A DNA stretch of 64,000 nt from contig NZ_JABENB010000001.1 in NCBI RefSeq assembly GCF_013002715.1, positions 2,170,001-2,234,000 on the forward strand. The letters are read 5' to 3'. The position numbers and the translations under genes were made by a program. This document shows, in pieces, positions 25,089-34,216 of the stretch (within the stretch, counting starts at the first letter, position 1; the number at the start of each line of letters is the position of its first letter). The notes under the pieces are model-generated. The model worked only from the letters and a program-made list of their open reading frames with translations. It was not told where the DNA came from and did not search any database. This DNA comes from Flexivirga aerilata (GTDB taxonomy: Bacteria > Actinomycetota > Actinomycetes > Actinomycetales > Dermatophilaceae).

Positions 25089-27884
25089 ATGCTTGAACGC
25101 ATGCTCGATCGCATGCTGACTTTCGACGTGACCGAAGAGGGACGCGCGGCCTCCGAGCCGCTGCGCGAGGACATCCGCCTGCTCGGCGGCATCCTCGGCG
25201 ACGTCATCGCCGAGCAGGAGGGCGAGGACGTGCTCGACCTGGTCGAGGAGGCGCGCACGCGCGCCTTCGCGGTGCGCCGGCAGGAGGAGGACCGCGAGGA
25301 CTTCGCCTCGATCTTCGACGGGTTGCCGACCAAACGGGCCATGCACGTCGTCCGCGCCTTCACACTCTTCGCGTTGCTGGCCAACCTCGCCGAGGATCTG
25401 CACCGGGAGCGGCGCCGGGTGATGCACGTGCGGGCGGGGGAGCCCGCACCGGACGGTTCGCTCGCCGCGACCTTCCGCAAGTTGGACGACGCACGGCTCG
25501 GTGACGACGAGGTGCGTGACGCATTGACCGGCGCGTCGGTCGTGCCGGTGATCACCGCGCACCCGACCGAGACCCGCCGGCGCACGGTCTTCCAGACCCA
25601 GTCGCGCATCAAGGAAGTGATGCGCGAGCGGGAACGCGTCACCTTCACCGACGCGGAGGAAGCTGCTGCGCTGCGCGAGATCCGGCTGCAGATCCTGACG
25701 TTGTGGCACACCGCGCTGGTGCGGCTGCAGCGGGTGCGGATCACCGACGAGATCGAGGTCGGGCTGCGGTGGTTCGACGCGTCGCTCTTCGAAGTGATGC
25801 CAAAACTCAATGCGCAGGTCCGTGACGAGTTGCGGGGGCGCTACCCGTCGGCCGAGGTCGCGAATCAGCCTGTGCTGCGGCCAGGTTCGTGGATCGGCGG
25901 GGACCGCGACGGCAATCCCAATGTCGATGCGTCGGTCGTCGCGACCGCGAGTGGCCGGGCCGCGCAGGTCGCGTTGCAGCACTACCTGACCGAGCTGGAC
26001 GCGCTCGAGCACGAGTTCTCGTTCTCGGTCCGTATGACGCCGACGTCTCCCGAGCTGGTCGCGCTGGCCGGCAACAACGCCGCCGACGAGCGCGACGACG
26101 AGCCGTTCCGGCAGGCCATCCGCTGGATCCGCGGTCGGCTGTCCGCGACGCACAGCGAGTTCTTCGACGACTGGTTCCAGGCGGCCGTTTCGGTGGAGGG
26201 CGCCCCGGCATACGCCACTCCGGAGGAGCTGCTCGCCGACCTGGACGTCATCGACGACACGCTGCGCGCCGGATCGGGTGCGCTGATCGCCGACGACCGA
26301 CTGCTCGGACTGCGAGAAGCCGTGCGCACGTTCGGTTTTCACCTCTACGGGCTCGACCTTCGGCAAAACTCCGACGTGCACGAGACGACGATTGCCGAGT
26401 TGTTCGCGTGGGCCGGCGTGCACCCCGACTATCTGTCGCTCGACGAGGACGCCCGGGTCGAGCTGCTGACCGCGGAGCTGGCCAACCGGCGCCCGCTTGT
26501 GGGGCCGGGCGCGGACTTCTCCGAGCAGACCGCCAAGGAGCTGGCGATCACCGCGGCGGCCGCCCAAGCGGTGCGCACCTTCGGCCCGGAGGCCGTGCCC
26601 AACTATGTGATCAGCATGTGCACTTCCGTGTCCGACATGCTGGAGTGCGCCGTGCTGCTGAAGGAGGCCGGCCTGCTCGACCCCGGGGTGGGAGACGAAG
26701 GCGCGACGTCGTCGGTGAACATCGTGCCGCTCTTCGAAACCATTGAGGATCTTCAGGTTTCGGCCACCACGTTGCGGTCGGCGCTGGCCGTGCCGGCATA
26801 CCGCCAGCTGGTCGACTCCAAGGGCGGCCTGCAGGAGGTGATGCTCGGCTACAGCGACTCCAACAAGGACGGCGGCTACCTGGCTGCCAACTGGGCGCTC
26901 TACCGTGCCGAGCTCGAGCTGGTCGAGGCAGCTCGCGAGGGCGACATCCGGCTGCGGCTCTTCCACGGTCGCGGTGGCACCGTCGGACGAGGTGGCGGCC
27001 CGAGTTATTGGGCGATCCTGGCGCAGCCGCCGGGCGCCGTGCGGGGCTCGCTGCGGCTGACCGAGCAGGGCGAGATCATCGCGGCGAAGTATGCCGAGCC
27101 GCCGCTCGCCACGCGCAACCTCGAGTCGTTGCTCGCGGCGACGCTCGAGTCGTCGCTGCTGGACGTCGAGGGGCTGGGGGAGGAGACCGCGGAGGCGTAT
27201 GCCGCGCTGGACGAAATCGCTTCTCTCGCAAGGGAGGCCTATGCCGATCTGGTGCACCGCACCGACGGCTTCGTCGAGTACTTCACCACCGCCACGCCGG
27301 TGGGGGAGATCGGTGCGATGAACATCGGGTCGCGGCCGGCCTCCCGCAAGCAGACCAAGGAGATCAGCGACCTGCGCGCCATACCGTGGGTGATGTCGTG
27401 GTCGTTGTCGCGGGTCATGCTGCCCGGCTGGTACGGCACTGGCGCCGCGCTCGAGAAGTGGGTCGGCGACGATGAGCAGCGCCTGTCGCAGCTGCGGGAC
27501 TGGTATGAGCGGTGGCCGTTCTTCCAGACGGTCATGTCCAACCTGGCGCAGGTGATGGCCAAGTCGGATCTCGGTATCGCAGAACGTTATTCGCGTCTGG
27601 TCGAGGACGAGGCGCTGCGGGAGCGCGTCTTCGGCAAGATCACCGACGAACACGCTCGCACCTTGCGGATGTTCGCGCGGGTCACCGGTCACGAGGATCT
27701 GCTGTGGGACAACGCCGCGCTGAAGCGGTCGGTGTTCAACCGGTTCCCCTACCTAGAACCGCTCAACCACCTGCAGATCGAGCTGTTGCGTCGTTATCGC
27801 TCGGGTGACGAGGACCCGCAGGTGCAGCGCGGCATCCTGCTCACGATGAACGGTCTCGCGACGGCCTTGCGCAACTCCGGCTGA
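25089..27884 (+). CDS. ppc: Phosphoenolpyruvate carboxylase
   Basis: A 931-residue enzyme that adds bicarbonate to phosphoenolpyruvate to make oxaloacetate, refilling the TCA cycle. The catalytic motifs are [15 protein letters not shown] with active-site histidine near residue 157, [19 protein letters not shown] near 587 and [16 protein letters not shown] near 623. The C-terminus [15 protein letters not shown] matches the conserved allosteric/catalytic end (QNTG-like). The ATG at 25089 is the first family-like start ([20 protein letters not shown]). It converges with the ArsR-SRPBCC gene, whose stop is directly adjacent. Confidence 0.96.
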   Translation: MLERMLDRMLTFDVTEEGRAASEPLREDIRLLGGILGDVIAEQEGEDVLDLVEEARTRAFAVRRQEEDREDFASIFDGLPTKRAMHVVRAFTLFALLANLAEDLHRERRRVMHVRAGEPAPDGSLAATFRKLDDARLGDDEVRDALTGASVVPVITAHPTETRRRTVFQTQSRIKEVMRERERVTFTDAEEAAALREIRLQILTLWHTALVRLQRVRITDEIEVGLRWFDASLFEVMPKLNAQVRDELRGRYPSAEVANQPVLRPGSWIGGDRDGNPNVDASVVATASGRAAQVALQHYLTELDALEHEFSFSVRMTPTSPELVALAGNNAADERDDEPFRQAIRWIRGRLSATHSEFFDDWFQAAVSVEGAPAYATPEELLADLDVIDDTLRAGSGALIADDRLLGLREAVRTFGFHLYGLDLRQNSDVHETTIAELFAWAGVHPDYLSLDEDARVELLTAELANRRPLVGPGADFSEQTAKELAITAAAAQAVRTFGPEAVPNYVISMCTSVSDMLECAVLLKEAGLLDPGVGDEGATSSVNIVPLFETIEDLQVSATTLRSALAVPAYRQLVDSKGGLQEVMLGYSDSNKDGGYLAANWALYRAELELVEAAREGDIRLRLFHGRGGTVGRGGGPSYWAILAQPPGAVRGSLRLTEQGEIIAAKYAEPPLATRNLESLLAATLESSLLDVEGLGEETAEAYAALDEIASLAREAYADLVHRTDGFVEYFTTATPVGEIGAMNIGSRPASRKQTKEISDLRAIPWVMSWSLSRVMLPGWYGTGAALEKWVGDDEQRLSQLRDWYERWPFFQTVMSNLAQVMAKSDLGIAERYSRLVEDEALRERVFGKITDEHARTLRMFARVTGHEDLLWDNAALKRSVFNRFPYLEPLNHLQIELLRRYRSGDEDPQVQRGILLTMNGLATALRNSG

Positions 27885-28655
27885 TCAGCCCTCCAGCGCC
27901 CCGGCTGCTGCCCGGGCCGCGAGGTTGTCCAGCAGCTGCGACCAACCGACGCCGAGGCCGCCGAGCGCGGCCCCGGCGCCCCGGCGTACGTCGGAAACCG
28001 TTATCGTCAGGGCGATTTCGGTGCCTGATGCGGTCTCGGTAAGCCCGACGTCGTGGGAGGCGCTGAACAGCTCCTCGCCGTCGGGTCCGTGCGGATTCAT
28101 GGTGAAGACGAGGCGTTCGGGCTTGTGCAGTGCGGCGACCTTGCCGGTCGCCGTGTGTTCGGCTCCGTCCGCTTCCCGGAGCACGAGCGCGACCCGCCCG
28201 CCGGGCTTCGCGCCGAAGTGGAAGCTCGCGACGGTGAAATGGCGCGGGTGCCACCAGAGGGCGGCGAGCGTCGGGTCGGTGAAGGCCGCCCACACGCGCT
28301 CCGGGGTGGCGTCCACGAGGCGCCGTAGGTGCACCGGGCTGGCGTCGGCGGAGTCGATTGCCTCGCGGTAGCGGGTCAGGTTGTGGTCGTCCTCGTCATA
28401 CATGGCGAGTTGTGTGGCCCACGAGGCGATTTCGTCGAATGTGCCTCGCCGCAGAGCACAGATGCGACGACGTCCGAGAGTGTGCAGATCGACCAGGCCC
28501 GCTCCGGCGAGGGTCTGCAGGTGCTTGGTGACCTGCGGTTGCCGCAGGTCGAGGGTGCTCGCGATGTCGCCGACCGTGCGTGGGCCCTTGGCAAGCAACT
28601 CCACGATGCGCCGACGGTTCGGCTCTCCCAACGCGGCGAGGACGGCGTTATCCAT
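27885..28655 (-). CDS. ArsR-type regulator fused to an SRPBCC domain
   Basis: A 256-residue two-domain protein. Residues 1-90 are a winged helix of the ArsR type (LAALGEPNRRRIVELLAKGPRTVGDIASTLDLRQPQVTKHLQTL). Residues about 105-250 are an AHSA1/SRPBCC domain (RLVDATPERVWAAFTDPTLAALWWHP). The combination suggests a regulator that senses a hydrophobic ligand. It is divergent from a second, free-standing SRPBCC gene, with 52 bp between the starts containing an inverted repeat that could be its operator. Confidence 0.9.
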   Translation of the reverse strand: MDNAVLAALGEPNRRRIVELLAKGPRTVGDIASTLDLRQPQVTKHLQTLAGAGLVDLHTLGRRRICALRRGTFDEIASWATQLAMYDEDDHNLTRYREAIDSADASPVHLRRLVDATPERVWAAFTDPTLAALWWHPRHFTVASFHFGAKPGGRVALVLREADGAEHTATGKVAALHKPERLVFTMNPHGPDGEELFSASHDVGLTETASGTEIALTITVSDVRRGAGAALGGLGVGWSQLLDNLAARAAAGALEG

Positions 28656-28678
28656 GGGGTAAGTGTGCCTGTTGACAC

Positions 28679-28698
28679 ATATTCTTCAAGAGGAATAT
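28679..28698. promoter_or_regulatory. Probable operator of the ArsR-SRPBCC pair
   Basis: ATATTC at 28679-28684 and GAATAT at 28693-28698 form a dyad in the 52-bp divergent gap. A TTGACA hexamer at 28672-28677 lies just before it, so a protein bound to the dyad would cover the promoter of the SRPBCC gene. Confidence 0.6.
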
Positions 28699-28707
28699 CT
28701 TGTGATC

Positions 28708-29184
28708 ATGACCACACAGCACCGCATCGAGCGGACCTATCCCACTGACCCGGCGACGATCTGGCGCCTCTGGACGACCCCCGAGGGCATCGCCTCCTGG
28801 TGGGCACCGGACGGATTCACCACCGAGGTCGAGACGCTCGACCTGCGCGAGGGTGGTGAGCTCAAGTACGTGATGACGGCGACTGCGCCGGAGGCGGTGG
28901 ACTTCATGAAGTCGGCCGGAATGCCGCTGGCAACAACGTCATACAAGCGATTCACGCAGGTCGACGAGCCGCGCACGCTGGCCTACCAGTCGGTGGTCGA
29001 CTTTGTGCCCGACCACGACACCTATGAGTTCGGCACCGAGGTCACGCTCACCCCCGTGGACGGCGGCACGCAGGTCGTGATGCTGGTCGAGCCGCTGCAC
29101 GACGAGGTCTGGACGCAGCGCCTGCTCGAGGGGCGCAAGAACGAACTCGAGAACCTCGCGCGCGTCGTGGGGGAGTCCGCCTAG
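28708..29184 (+). CDS. AHSA1/SRPBCC domain protein
   Basis: A 158-residue protein starting at the ATG at 28708 behind GAGGAAT. It has the AHSA1-type pattern RTYPTDPATIWRLWTTPEGIASWWAPDGF and EVTLTPVDGGTQVVMLVEPLHDE. The fold has a ligand cavity; the ligand is unknown. The divergent gene encodes an ArsR regulator with the same kind of domain, which suggests that both respond to or handle the same compound. Confidence 0.88.
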   Translation: MTTQHRIERTYPTDPATIWRLWTTPEGIASWWAPDGFTTEVETLDLREGGELKYVMTATAPEAVDFMKSAGMPLATTSYKRFTQVDEPRTLAYQSVVDFVPDHDTYEFGTEVTLTPVDGGTQVVMLVEPLHDEVWTQRLLEGRKNELENLARVVGESA

Positions 29185-29189
29185 GTCTG

Positions 29190-29591
29190 TCAGCGCTGAT
29201 AGGCGGCGAGGTCCGCGTGGCGCGCCGGCACGATCTCGGCCCCCAGCGGCAGCAACGAGATCGGCACCATCTTGAAGCTGGCGATGCCGAGCGGGATGCC
29301 GATGATCGTCAGGCAGAGCGCGATGCCGGTGACGATGTGCCCGATCGCCAGCCACCAGCCGGCGAAGATGAACCAGAGGATGTTGCCGATCAACGACGCC
29401 GCGCCGGCCCGTGGGTCACGCACGACCGTGCGACCGAATGGCCAGAGCGCGTAGTTGGCCATCCGGAACGATGCGATCCCGAACGGGATGGTGATGATCA
29501 GGATGCAGCAGATGACTCCCGCGATCGCGTAGCCGACGGCCATCCAGAACCCGCAGAGGATCAGCCAGATGAGGTTCAGCAGCGTGCGCAT
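29190..29591 (-). CDS. YccF-type membrane protein
   Basis: A 133-residue inner-membrane protein made of two repeated halves. Each has a long hydrophobic helix pair followed by the motif IPFGIASFRMANYALWPFG (first) or IPLGIASFKMVPISLLPLG (second), typical of the YccF family. The ATG at 29591 gives MRTLLNLIWLILCGFWMAVGY, the usual start. The function is unknown. It converges with the SRPBCC gene five bases away. Confidence 0.9.
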   Translation of the reverse strand: MRTLLNLIWLILCGFWMAVGYAIAGVICCILIITIPFGIASFRMANYALWPFGRTVVRDPRAGAASLIGNILWFIFAGWWLAIGHIVTGIALCLTIIGIPLGIASFKMVPISLLPLGAEIVPARHADLAAYQR

Positions 29592-29860
29592 GAGTCCATT
29601 CTGACCGACGACCGGTTGACCGAGCTGAGGCGGCGCGCTCTTTCCCGTGGCCCGAGGTCTTCCTGCTCGCGGGAGCCGTCGTCGTGTGATCATTCAGGCT
29701 CACCACGTCGGCAGGCCGGGCTCAAGGTGCGGGTCAGCCTCGTCGCCACCGGCGTGCTGGTGCTCTTCTGACCGCCGGTGCTGCGCCCGACATTACGTGC
29801 TGGAAAGGACGACCCCACCGCTGACGGGCGACCTGTCGCGACCTCTATGCGTCACTCACA
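29592..29860. other. Gene-free junction between host DNA and AT-richer island
   Basis: 269 bp with no supported gene. The left part is GC-rich like the host; composition drops sharply from about 29.83 kb, where an A8 run is part of the island gene's stop. I see no tRNA and no clear direct repeat that would mark an attachment site. Confidence 0.45.
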
Positions 29861-31562
29861 TCAAAAAAAACGGCGTAGCCGCTCGCGCAATGGCCGGTCC
29901 ACGACGTAGACATAGGTGCCCTCGATCCCGCGAGTGAGCAGAACCGTGTAGATATTCTTCACGTACTGGAGTAGGTCGTCATCGGAGTATTGGATGCCCA
30001 ACTGATTGTTGTTGGCTTTGCCATTCCGATCTGCGTAGCTGCTTCTGTCGAATGCCAGCCTATCAGTTGTCGTGTCATGATACAGGTCTGGGCCAATGAT
30101 GACGCCCACGTAATCCAAATCGTAACCCTGCACGGTGTGGATAGAACCGACTTCATCGACTGAGTTCGGTGAATTTATCCAGTCGACAGGCGTTGTGTTC
30201 CACCGTAGCTTCAGTCCGTCAAGCTCGATATCATATGCAGTCCTGTCTCTTTTGCTGGCCCAGTTCCATGCATAACCTGCTACCAGCCGATAAGCCCACT
30301 TCGTCGTTTCTCTTGGAGATTTCGGCGCGCATTGCGCCTAGGTGGTCGAAGAAGCGAAGATCGTAACTTCCGAAATCGCGCGGACCGGTGGTTCGTCCAT
30401 CGAATATGCCACGTACATATCTGACGTAATCCTCGCCTGCGCGGACGCGGTGCTGAGACGCAAGCTGGTGGCGGTAGTCAGCGCCCCCGATCACGTCTTG
30501 GATTGCTTTGGTAGACAAATCTGCGGGTCGTACAGTCTGTCCCTGATCAAGCAGCAGGATCTGACTGCGGCTCTTTTGCACAATCCAATCTAGCTGAGTC
30601 TTCGTCAAATCGTCGTCTCCGAAAAGGTCCCGGACGATCTGGGCGAATCTGTGGTTCTGTGGTCCCGACCCTTGGGATGCGCGCTGGGTGAGGCGATGGG
30701 CCTCGTCGACGATGAGTAAGTCGAACATCTCGGGGTACTCTCCGACATTGAATGGCGACAGCACCATCGCAGAAGCTAGCCCGGGAGTATCCCGGAAGAC
30801 ATCTTGAACCGTACGGCGTAGAGACTGCTGTGGGATTACCAAGCCAATCTTCAGGTCGTGTAGCAGTGCAGGTGTGTCACCCAAGAAGTAGTCGACGAAG
30901 AATGAGTCGTCATCGATAGGAAGGACGCCGTCGTAGTTCCCGATATCGACCAGCATTTTGATGAGGAAGATTGCTAGCACGGTCTTTCCGCTGCCCGGGG
31001 CGCCCTGCACTATTGATTGGCTTCCGGTATTTCGTTCGACATCTTCGATGATCCCATCCAAGAGGTCCACGACGATAGTCAATTGGTCTTCCGAGAGATT
31101 CTTAAAGGGCGAAAGTTTGAAGAGGTTGCTGTTTGTGATCTCCCGGATTGATTGAGAAAAAAGGCCCTCATTGCGAAGGTGGTCGAATATCTCCTCGAAC
31201 GTTTTCCGGTAGGAATCCCGATCGTAGTATTCGGATTCCGAAATGCCCGCATTTCGATTGAGTACTTCGAATCTTCCATCTCCGGCGAAGAGTTTTATCA
31301 GAAGCGACTCTAAATCGAGACAAGCAGATTTGTTGAAGGTGTCGTCGACAATGACTCTCGCGTTCGGGGGATCTTGCTTGAGAATATCCCCGAGGTGTCG
31401 ATGTAGTCGCATTGTGGCGTTTAACGACTCGCCGACGTAGATTTCGTCCGCCCCCTCCAATGTATAGACGACTGGCCAATTGCTGAACCGACCGTCCGCT
31501 TCGGCCATGACCTTGATGTGCGAAGCAGACATCGGCACCTTTACAATTTCAAAGCTGGTCAT
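29861..31562 (-). pseudogene. GIY-YIG plus DUF2075 helicase-type protein, interrupted by a frameshift
   Basis: Read as one gene of about 567 residues with one frame change near 30293. Part 1 (31562-30231) has an N-terminal GIY-YIG nuclease-like domain (VVYTLEG ... IYVGES ... RLHRHLG, residues 31-57), then a P-loop ATPase with Walker A GAPGSGKT (187-194) and Walker B/DEAH (LLIVDEAHR, 286-289). Part 2 continues in the next frame (LVAGYAWNWASK, then GSIHTVQGYDLDYVGVIIGPDL) and ends VLLTRGIEGTYVYVVDRPLRERL at 29861, the normal end of the family. It may be a decayed gene, a sequencing error or a recoding event. Composition is near 50% GC by eye. Its start overlaps the MazG-like gene by 14 bp. Confidence 0.85.
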
Positions 31563-31869
31563 ACCTGTTGCTACGTCCCCTGGCGCGATCCAACGGGTAC
31601 TTCACCCTTGTCGTCTCCAGCTTCTTGAGAATCAATGCTTCCGGGTCCTGGTTCAGCAGATCGGCGAGCAGGTAGCAATAGGTAAGTACGTCGGCCAGTT
31701 CATCAGCGGCATCGGCGAGATCGCCGTGCGGGTTCCATTGGAAACATTCGAGCAATTCCCCCGCTTCGATGCATATGCTCTTGGAGAGGCTTTCTGGAGT
31801 ATGAAACTGGGCCCACTCGCGCTCGGCGACCAAGGAGCGTAACGCGTCAAGGGCACGACGGTCTGCCAT
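31549..31869 (-). CDS. MazG-like nucleotide pyrophosphohydrolase
   Basis: A 106-residue all-alpha pyrophosphohydrolase. The metal-binding pattern ExxE ... ExxD is visible in SICIEAGELLECFQW (residues 31-45) and DAADELADVLTYC (53-65). Such enzymes cleave (d)NTPs to monophosphates and pyrophosphate. The gene is translationally coupled to the GIY-YIG/DUF2075 gene (stop overlaps start by 14 bp), so the two probably work together. A nucleotide hydrolase next to a nuclease-helicase suggests phage defence, but I do not recall a named system with this pair. Confidence 0.85.
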   Translation of the reverse strand: MADRRALDALRSLVAEREWAQFHTPESLSKSICIEAGELLECFQWNPHGDLADAADELADVLTYCYLLADLLNQDPEALILKKLETTRVKYPLDRARGRSNRYDQL

Positions 31870-31934
31870 GAGTGCAGGTTAGCGAGCGGACCCGGCACGT
31901 GGCGATCGACGCACGGCGCAGCCTTCTGCGTTCA

Positions 31935-33143
31935 TCAGTGATGGCTAGCGAGCGACCCGGCGAGGATCTGGTCCTGGACCCGCCTCCCGCGCGTCTCGAG
32001 CCGACGCCGGCCGCCGGGGAGAGCGCTGAGAGTGCGGTAGCGCAGCGAATTCCCAACAACCGCAGCGACGGCCGCCCATGGCGGTCGCATTGGCATAGCC
32101 AGCTCGCGCATGCTCTGCTTGCCGACCACCGCGCTCAGCAGGCTGTGTGCGCGGGCGCGCGCATAGCGCTGATGCCAGTGCTCCAGGCGCGGGTTGGCAT
32201 GCCCGTAGTTGCGCTGTGCCTGGGTGTCGAGGGTGAGCCGCGCGAGCTCCTGACCGGCCGGTGTCTGGTCGCCGGCAGTGAGGAGCACGTGGTAGTTGAT
32301 CCGGTGCCGCTCTTGCTCGTCGTCGGTGAGGAAGTCGGGGTCTACTCCCATCAGCCAGCCGATGTAGCGCCAGAGATGCATCAGGTCGTCGCGCTGTTGC
32401 CGGCTCACCGGCACCCCCAGCATCTGGCAGCCGAGGATGACCGTCGCGTCGAACAGTCCCAGCGTGCCCGCCTGGTCCGCCTGGTTGATCGGCAGGCCGA
32501 ATCGCGCAGTTTCCCAACGCTTTTCGAATCGCATGTTGACCAGCGCGTGCATGACACGCACGTGCAAGGTCAGGCGCCAGCCTTCGGCGCCGACCCGCAT
32601 GCCGCCTGGCGTCGTCGCTGCATTGGTCCACTGCTCACTCTCGGCCAGGCGGCGCAACGTGTTGTCGCCGGCCAGTCCACCGGTGAGCACCAGCAGGTCT
32701 GCCGGGCCGCCGAAGCGGTAACCGCCGATGAGGGAAAGGTTGAGCAGGACGTCATGCGCGGTGCGCCCCAGATAGCCGTATGCCGCAGCGCCGCGCTCGA
32801 TGCGCGCCCAATCCACCCACTCGGGCGCCTCCATGGCGAGGGACAGAAAGGCCCGCAGTGCGGGTGGCGTGTCGTCGGACACCTCCGGTGCGGCGTCCAG
32901 GGCGGCTGCGAGTTGGGCGTGGGTCACCCGATCGGGGTCACCCGGCGGCAGCTGCATCGCCTCCGCCACCGCGGCGCCCAGCTCGTCGCGCTCGAGCAAC
33001 GCCATTCCCAATCGCTGCATCAATCGCTCATCGACTTCCGGGGATATGCCGGTTGCGCGCAGCAGGGGTTTCGCGATCGCGCGCCCGCGGGCTTCGTTCT
33101 GGCGGAAGCGGGCCGGCGGCGCGGAAAGCACGGTCTGACTCAT
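31935..33143 (-). CDS. MpaB/DUF2236-type oxygenase
   Basis: A 402-residue protein of the oxygenase MpaB family (DUF2236), related to latex-clearing and mycophenolate-pathway oxygenases that use a b-type heme. The characteristic stretch is VRVMHALVNMRFEKRWETARFGLPINQADQAGTLGLF followed by LRYIGWLMGVDPDFL-like sequence (residues about 215-290). The substrate is unknown. It is divergent from a TetR gene with only 43 bp between starts, where two palindromes lie, so TetR control is likely. Confidence 0.82.
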   Translation of the reverse strand: MSQTVLSAPPARFRQNEARGRAIAKPLLRATGISPEVDERLMQRLGMALLERDELGAAVAEAMQLPPGDPDRVTHAQLAAALDAAPEVSDDTPPALRAFLSLAMEAPEWVDWARIERGAAAYGYLGRTAHDVLLNLSLIGGYRFGGPADLLVLTGGLAGDNTLRRLAESEQWTNAATTPGGMRVGAEGWRLTLHVRVMHALVNMRFEKRWETARFGLPINQADQAGTLGLFDATVILGCQMLGVPVSRQQRDDLMHLWRYIGWLMGVDPDFLTDDEQERHRINYHVLLTAGDQTPAGQELARLTLDTQAQRNYGHANPRLEHWHQRYARARAHSLLSAVVGKQSMRELAMPMRPPWAAVAAVVGNSLRYRTLSALPGGRRRLETRGRRVQDQILAGSLASHH

Positions 33144-33157
33144 GCGAAGTTTCTAAC

Positions 33158-33192
33158 GCGAATAATTACTCGCATACAATTCGCGTATGCGA
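33158..33192. promoter_or_regulatory. Double palindromic operator between MpaB-type gene and tetR
   Basis: Two dyads fill the 43-bp divergent gap: GCGAATAATTACTCGC at 33158-33173 (near-perfect, centred on TAATTA) and TCGCATAC at 33170-33177 with GTATGCGA at 33185-33192. The second covers the tetR start codon at 33187. Both are good candidates for TetR binding and autoregulation. Confidence 0.7.
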
Positions 33193-33777
33193 AAGAAACC
33201 GAGGCAGGAGCGTTCCCGCCAGATGGTCGAGCGCATCGTGAGCGCCGGGCGCGATGTCCTGATCCGCGACGGTTACGCGGGCTTCGCCACCAACCGGGTC
33301 GCCGACACCGCTGACGTCAGCCCTGGCTCGCTCTACCAGTACTTCCACGACAAGGACGAGCTGCTCGCCGTCGTCCTCGACCGCTACTGGGACGAGGTCG
33401 CCGAGCGCGTCTCGGCCTCGCTCGCCGACCGCTTCGACGACCCGCCGGATCGCCTGGTGCGCAACACGATCGACGCGTTGCTCGGCGCGCTCGAACGCGA
33501 CTCGCATTTGCTTCGTGTGGTCGTCGAGGAGATCCCGGCGCGCCGGCTCACCGACCGGCGCCTCGCGCTGCGCCGCCGCATCGAGGAGCTCGTCACGGCA
33601 TACCTGAGTGTCCGGCCCGACGTGCAGGGTCGCATCGCGACCAAGGCGTGGGTGATCGTCGCGGGCATGGAGGGACTCGCGGTGCGCTGGGTGCTCGATC
33701 AGCCACCGATCCCGCGCGACAAGGTCGTCGACGAATTGACCGCGCTCGCCGAGCGGTATGTCGCCCCGGCTGCGTAA
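33187..33777 (+). CDS. TetR-family repressor
   Basis: A 196-residue repressor. The N-terminal helix-turn-helix reads IVSAGRDVLIRDGYAGFATNRVADTADVSPGSLYQYFHDKDELLAVVL (residues 16-63). The ligand-binding C-terminus is typical of this large family. It is divergent from the MpaB-type oxygenase and lies over its own operator. The gene downstream (SnoaL-like) starts 35 bp after its stop and may be co-transcribed. Confidence 0.92.
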   Translation: MRKKPRQERSRQMVERIVSAGRDVLIRDGYAGFATNRVADTADVSPGSLYQYFHDKDELLAVVLDRYWDEVAERVSASLADRFDDPPDRLVRNTIDALLGALERDSHLLRVVVEEIPARRLTDRRLALRRRIEELVTAYLSVRPDVQGRIATKAWVIVAGMEGLAVRWVLDQPPIPRDKVVDELTALAERYVAPAA

Positions 33778-33811
33778 GTTGATAACCCCTACAGATCAAG
33801 GAAGTCCACAC

Positions 33812-34216
33812 ATGCCAACCTTCCGCGAGGCCATCGAAACCCGCGACCTCGACGCAGTCGAGGCGATGCTGGCCGACGAAGTCGTCTTTCGCAGTCCCGT
33901 CGCCTTCAAGCCGTATGCGGGGAAGGCCATCACCAGCGCGATCCTGCGCGCAGTGGTGGAGGTCTTCGAGGACTTCCGTTACGTGCGGGAGATCCGCGAC
34001 GACGGTGGCGCCGACCATGCGCTCGTCTTCGAAGCCAAGGTCGACGGGTTGCAGCTCACCGGATGCGACTTCCTGCACTACGACGCGGCCGGCAAGATCG
34101 ACGACTTCATGGTGATGGTGCGGCCGCTCAAGGGCGCGCAGGCGCTCGCCGAACGGATGGGCGAGCGGTTCGAGGCGATCCAGGCGGCAGCGGCGAAGAC
34201 GCCCGAAAACCGTTGA
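33812..34216 (+). CDS. SnoaL/NTF2-like protein
   Basis: A 134-residue protein with the cone-shaped NTF2/SnoaL fold: N-terminal helix (FREAIETRDLDAVEAMLADEVVFRSP), then strands FEAKVDGLQLTGCDFLHYDAAGKIDDFMVMVRPL. The fold includes small cyclases, isomerases and ligand-binding proteins; no catalytic residues can be assigned. AAGGAAG before the ATG at 33812 decides the start. Its stop touches the stop of the convergent SDR gene. Confidence 0.85.
   Translation: MPTFREAIETRDLDAVEAMLADEVVFRSPVAFKPYAGKAITSAILRAVVEVFEDFRYVREIRDDGGADHALVFEAKVDGLQLTGCDFLHYDAAGKIDDFMVMVRPLKGAQALAERMGERFEAIQAAAAKTPENR

Noticed and set aside
24963..27692. A 909-codon open frame on the minus strand opposite ppc
   Set aside because: It is the antisense of ppc in a high-GC gene; residues are Arg/Gly/Val-heavy with no motif, while the plus strand is an unmistakable PEP carboxylase.
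29592..29860. tRNA or attachment site at the island edge
   Set aside because: No cloverleaf-like sequence or matching direct repeat was found on either side of the island.
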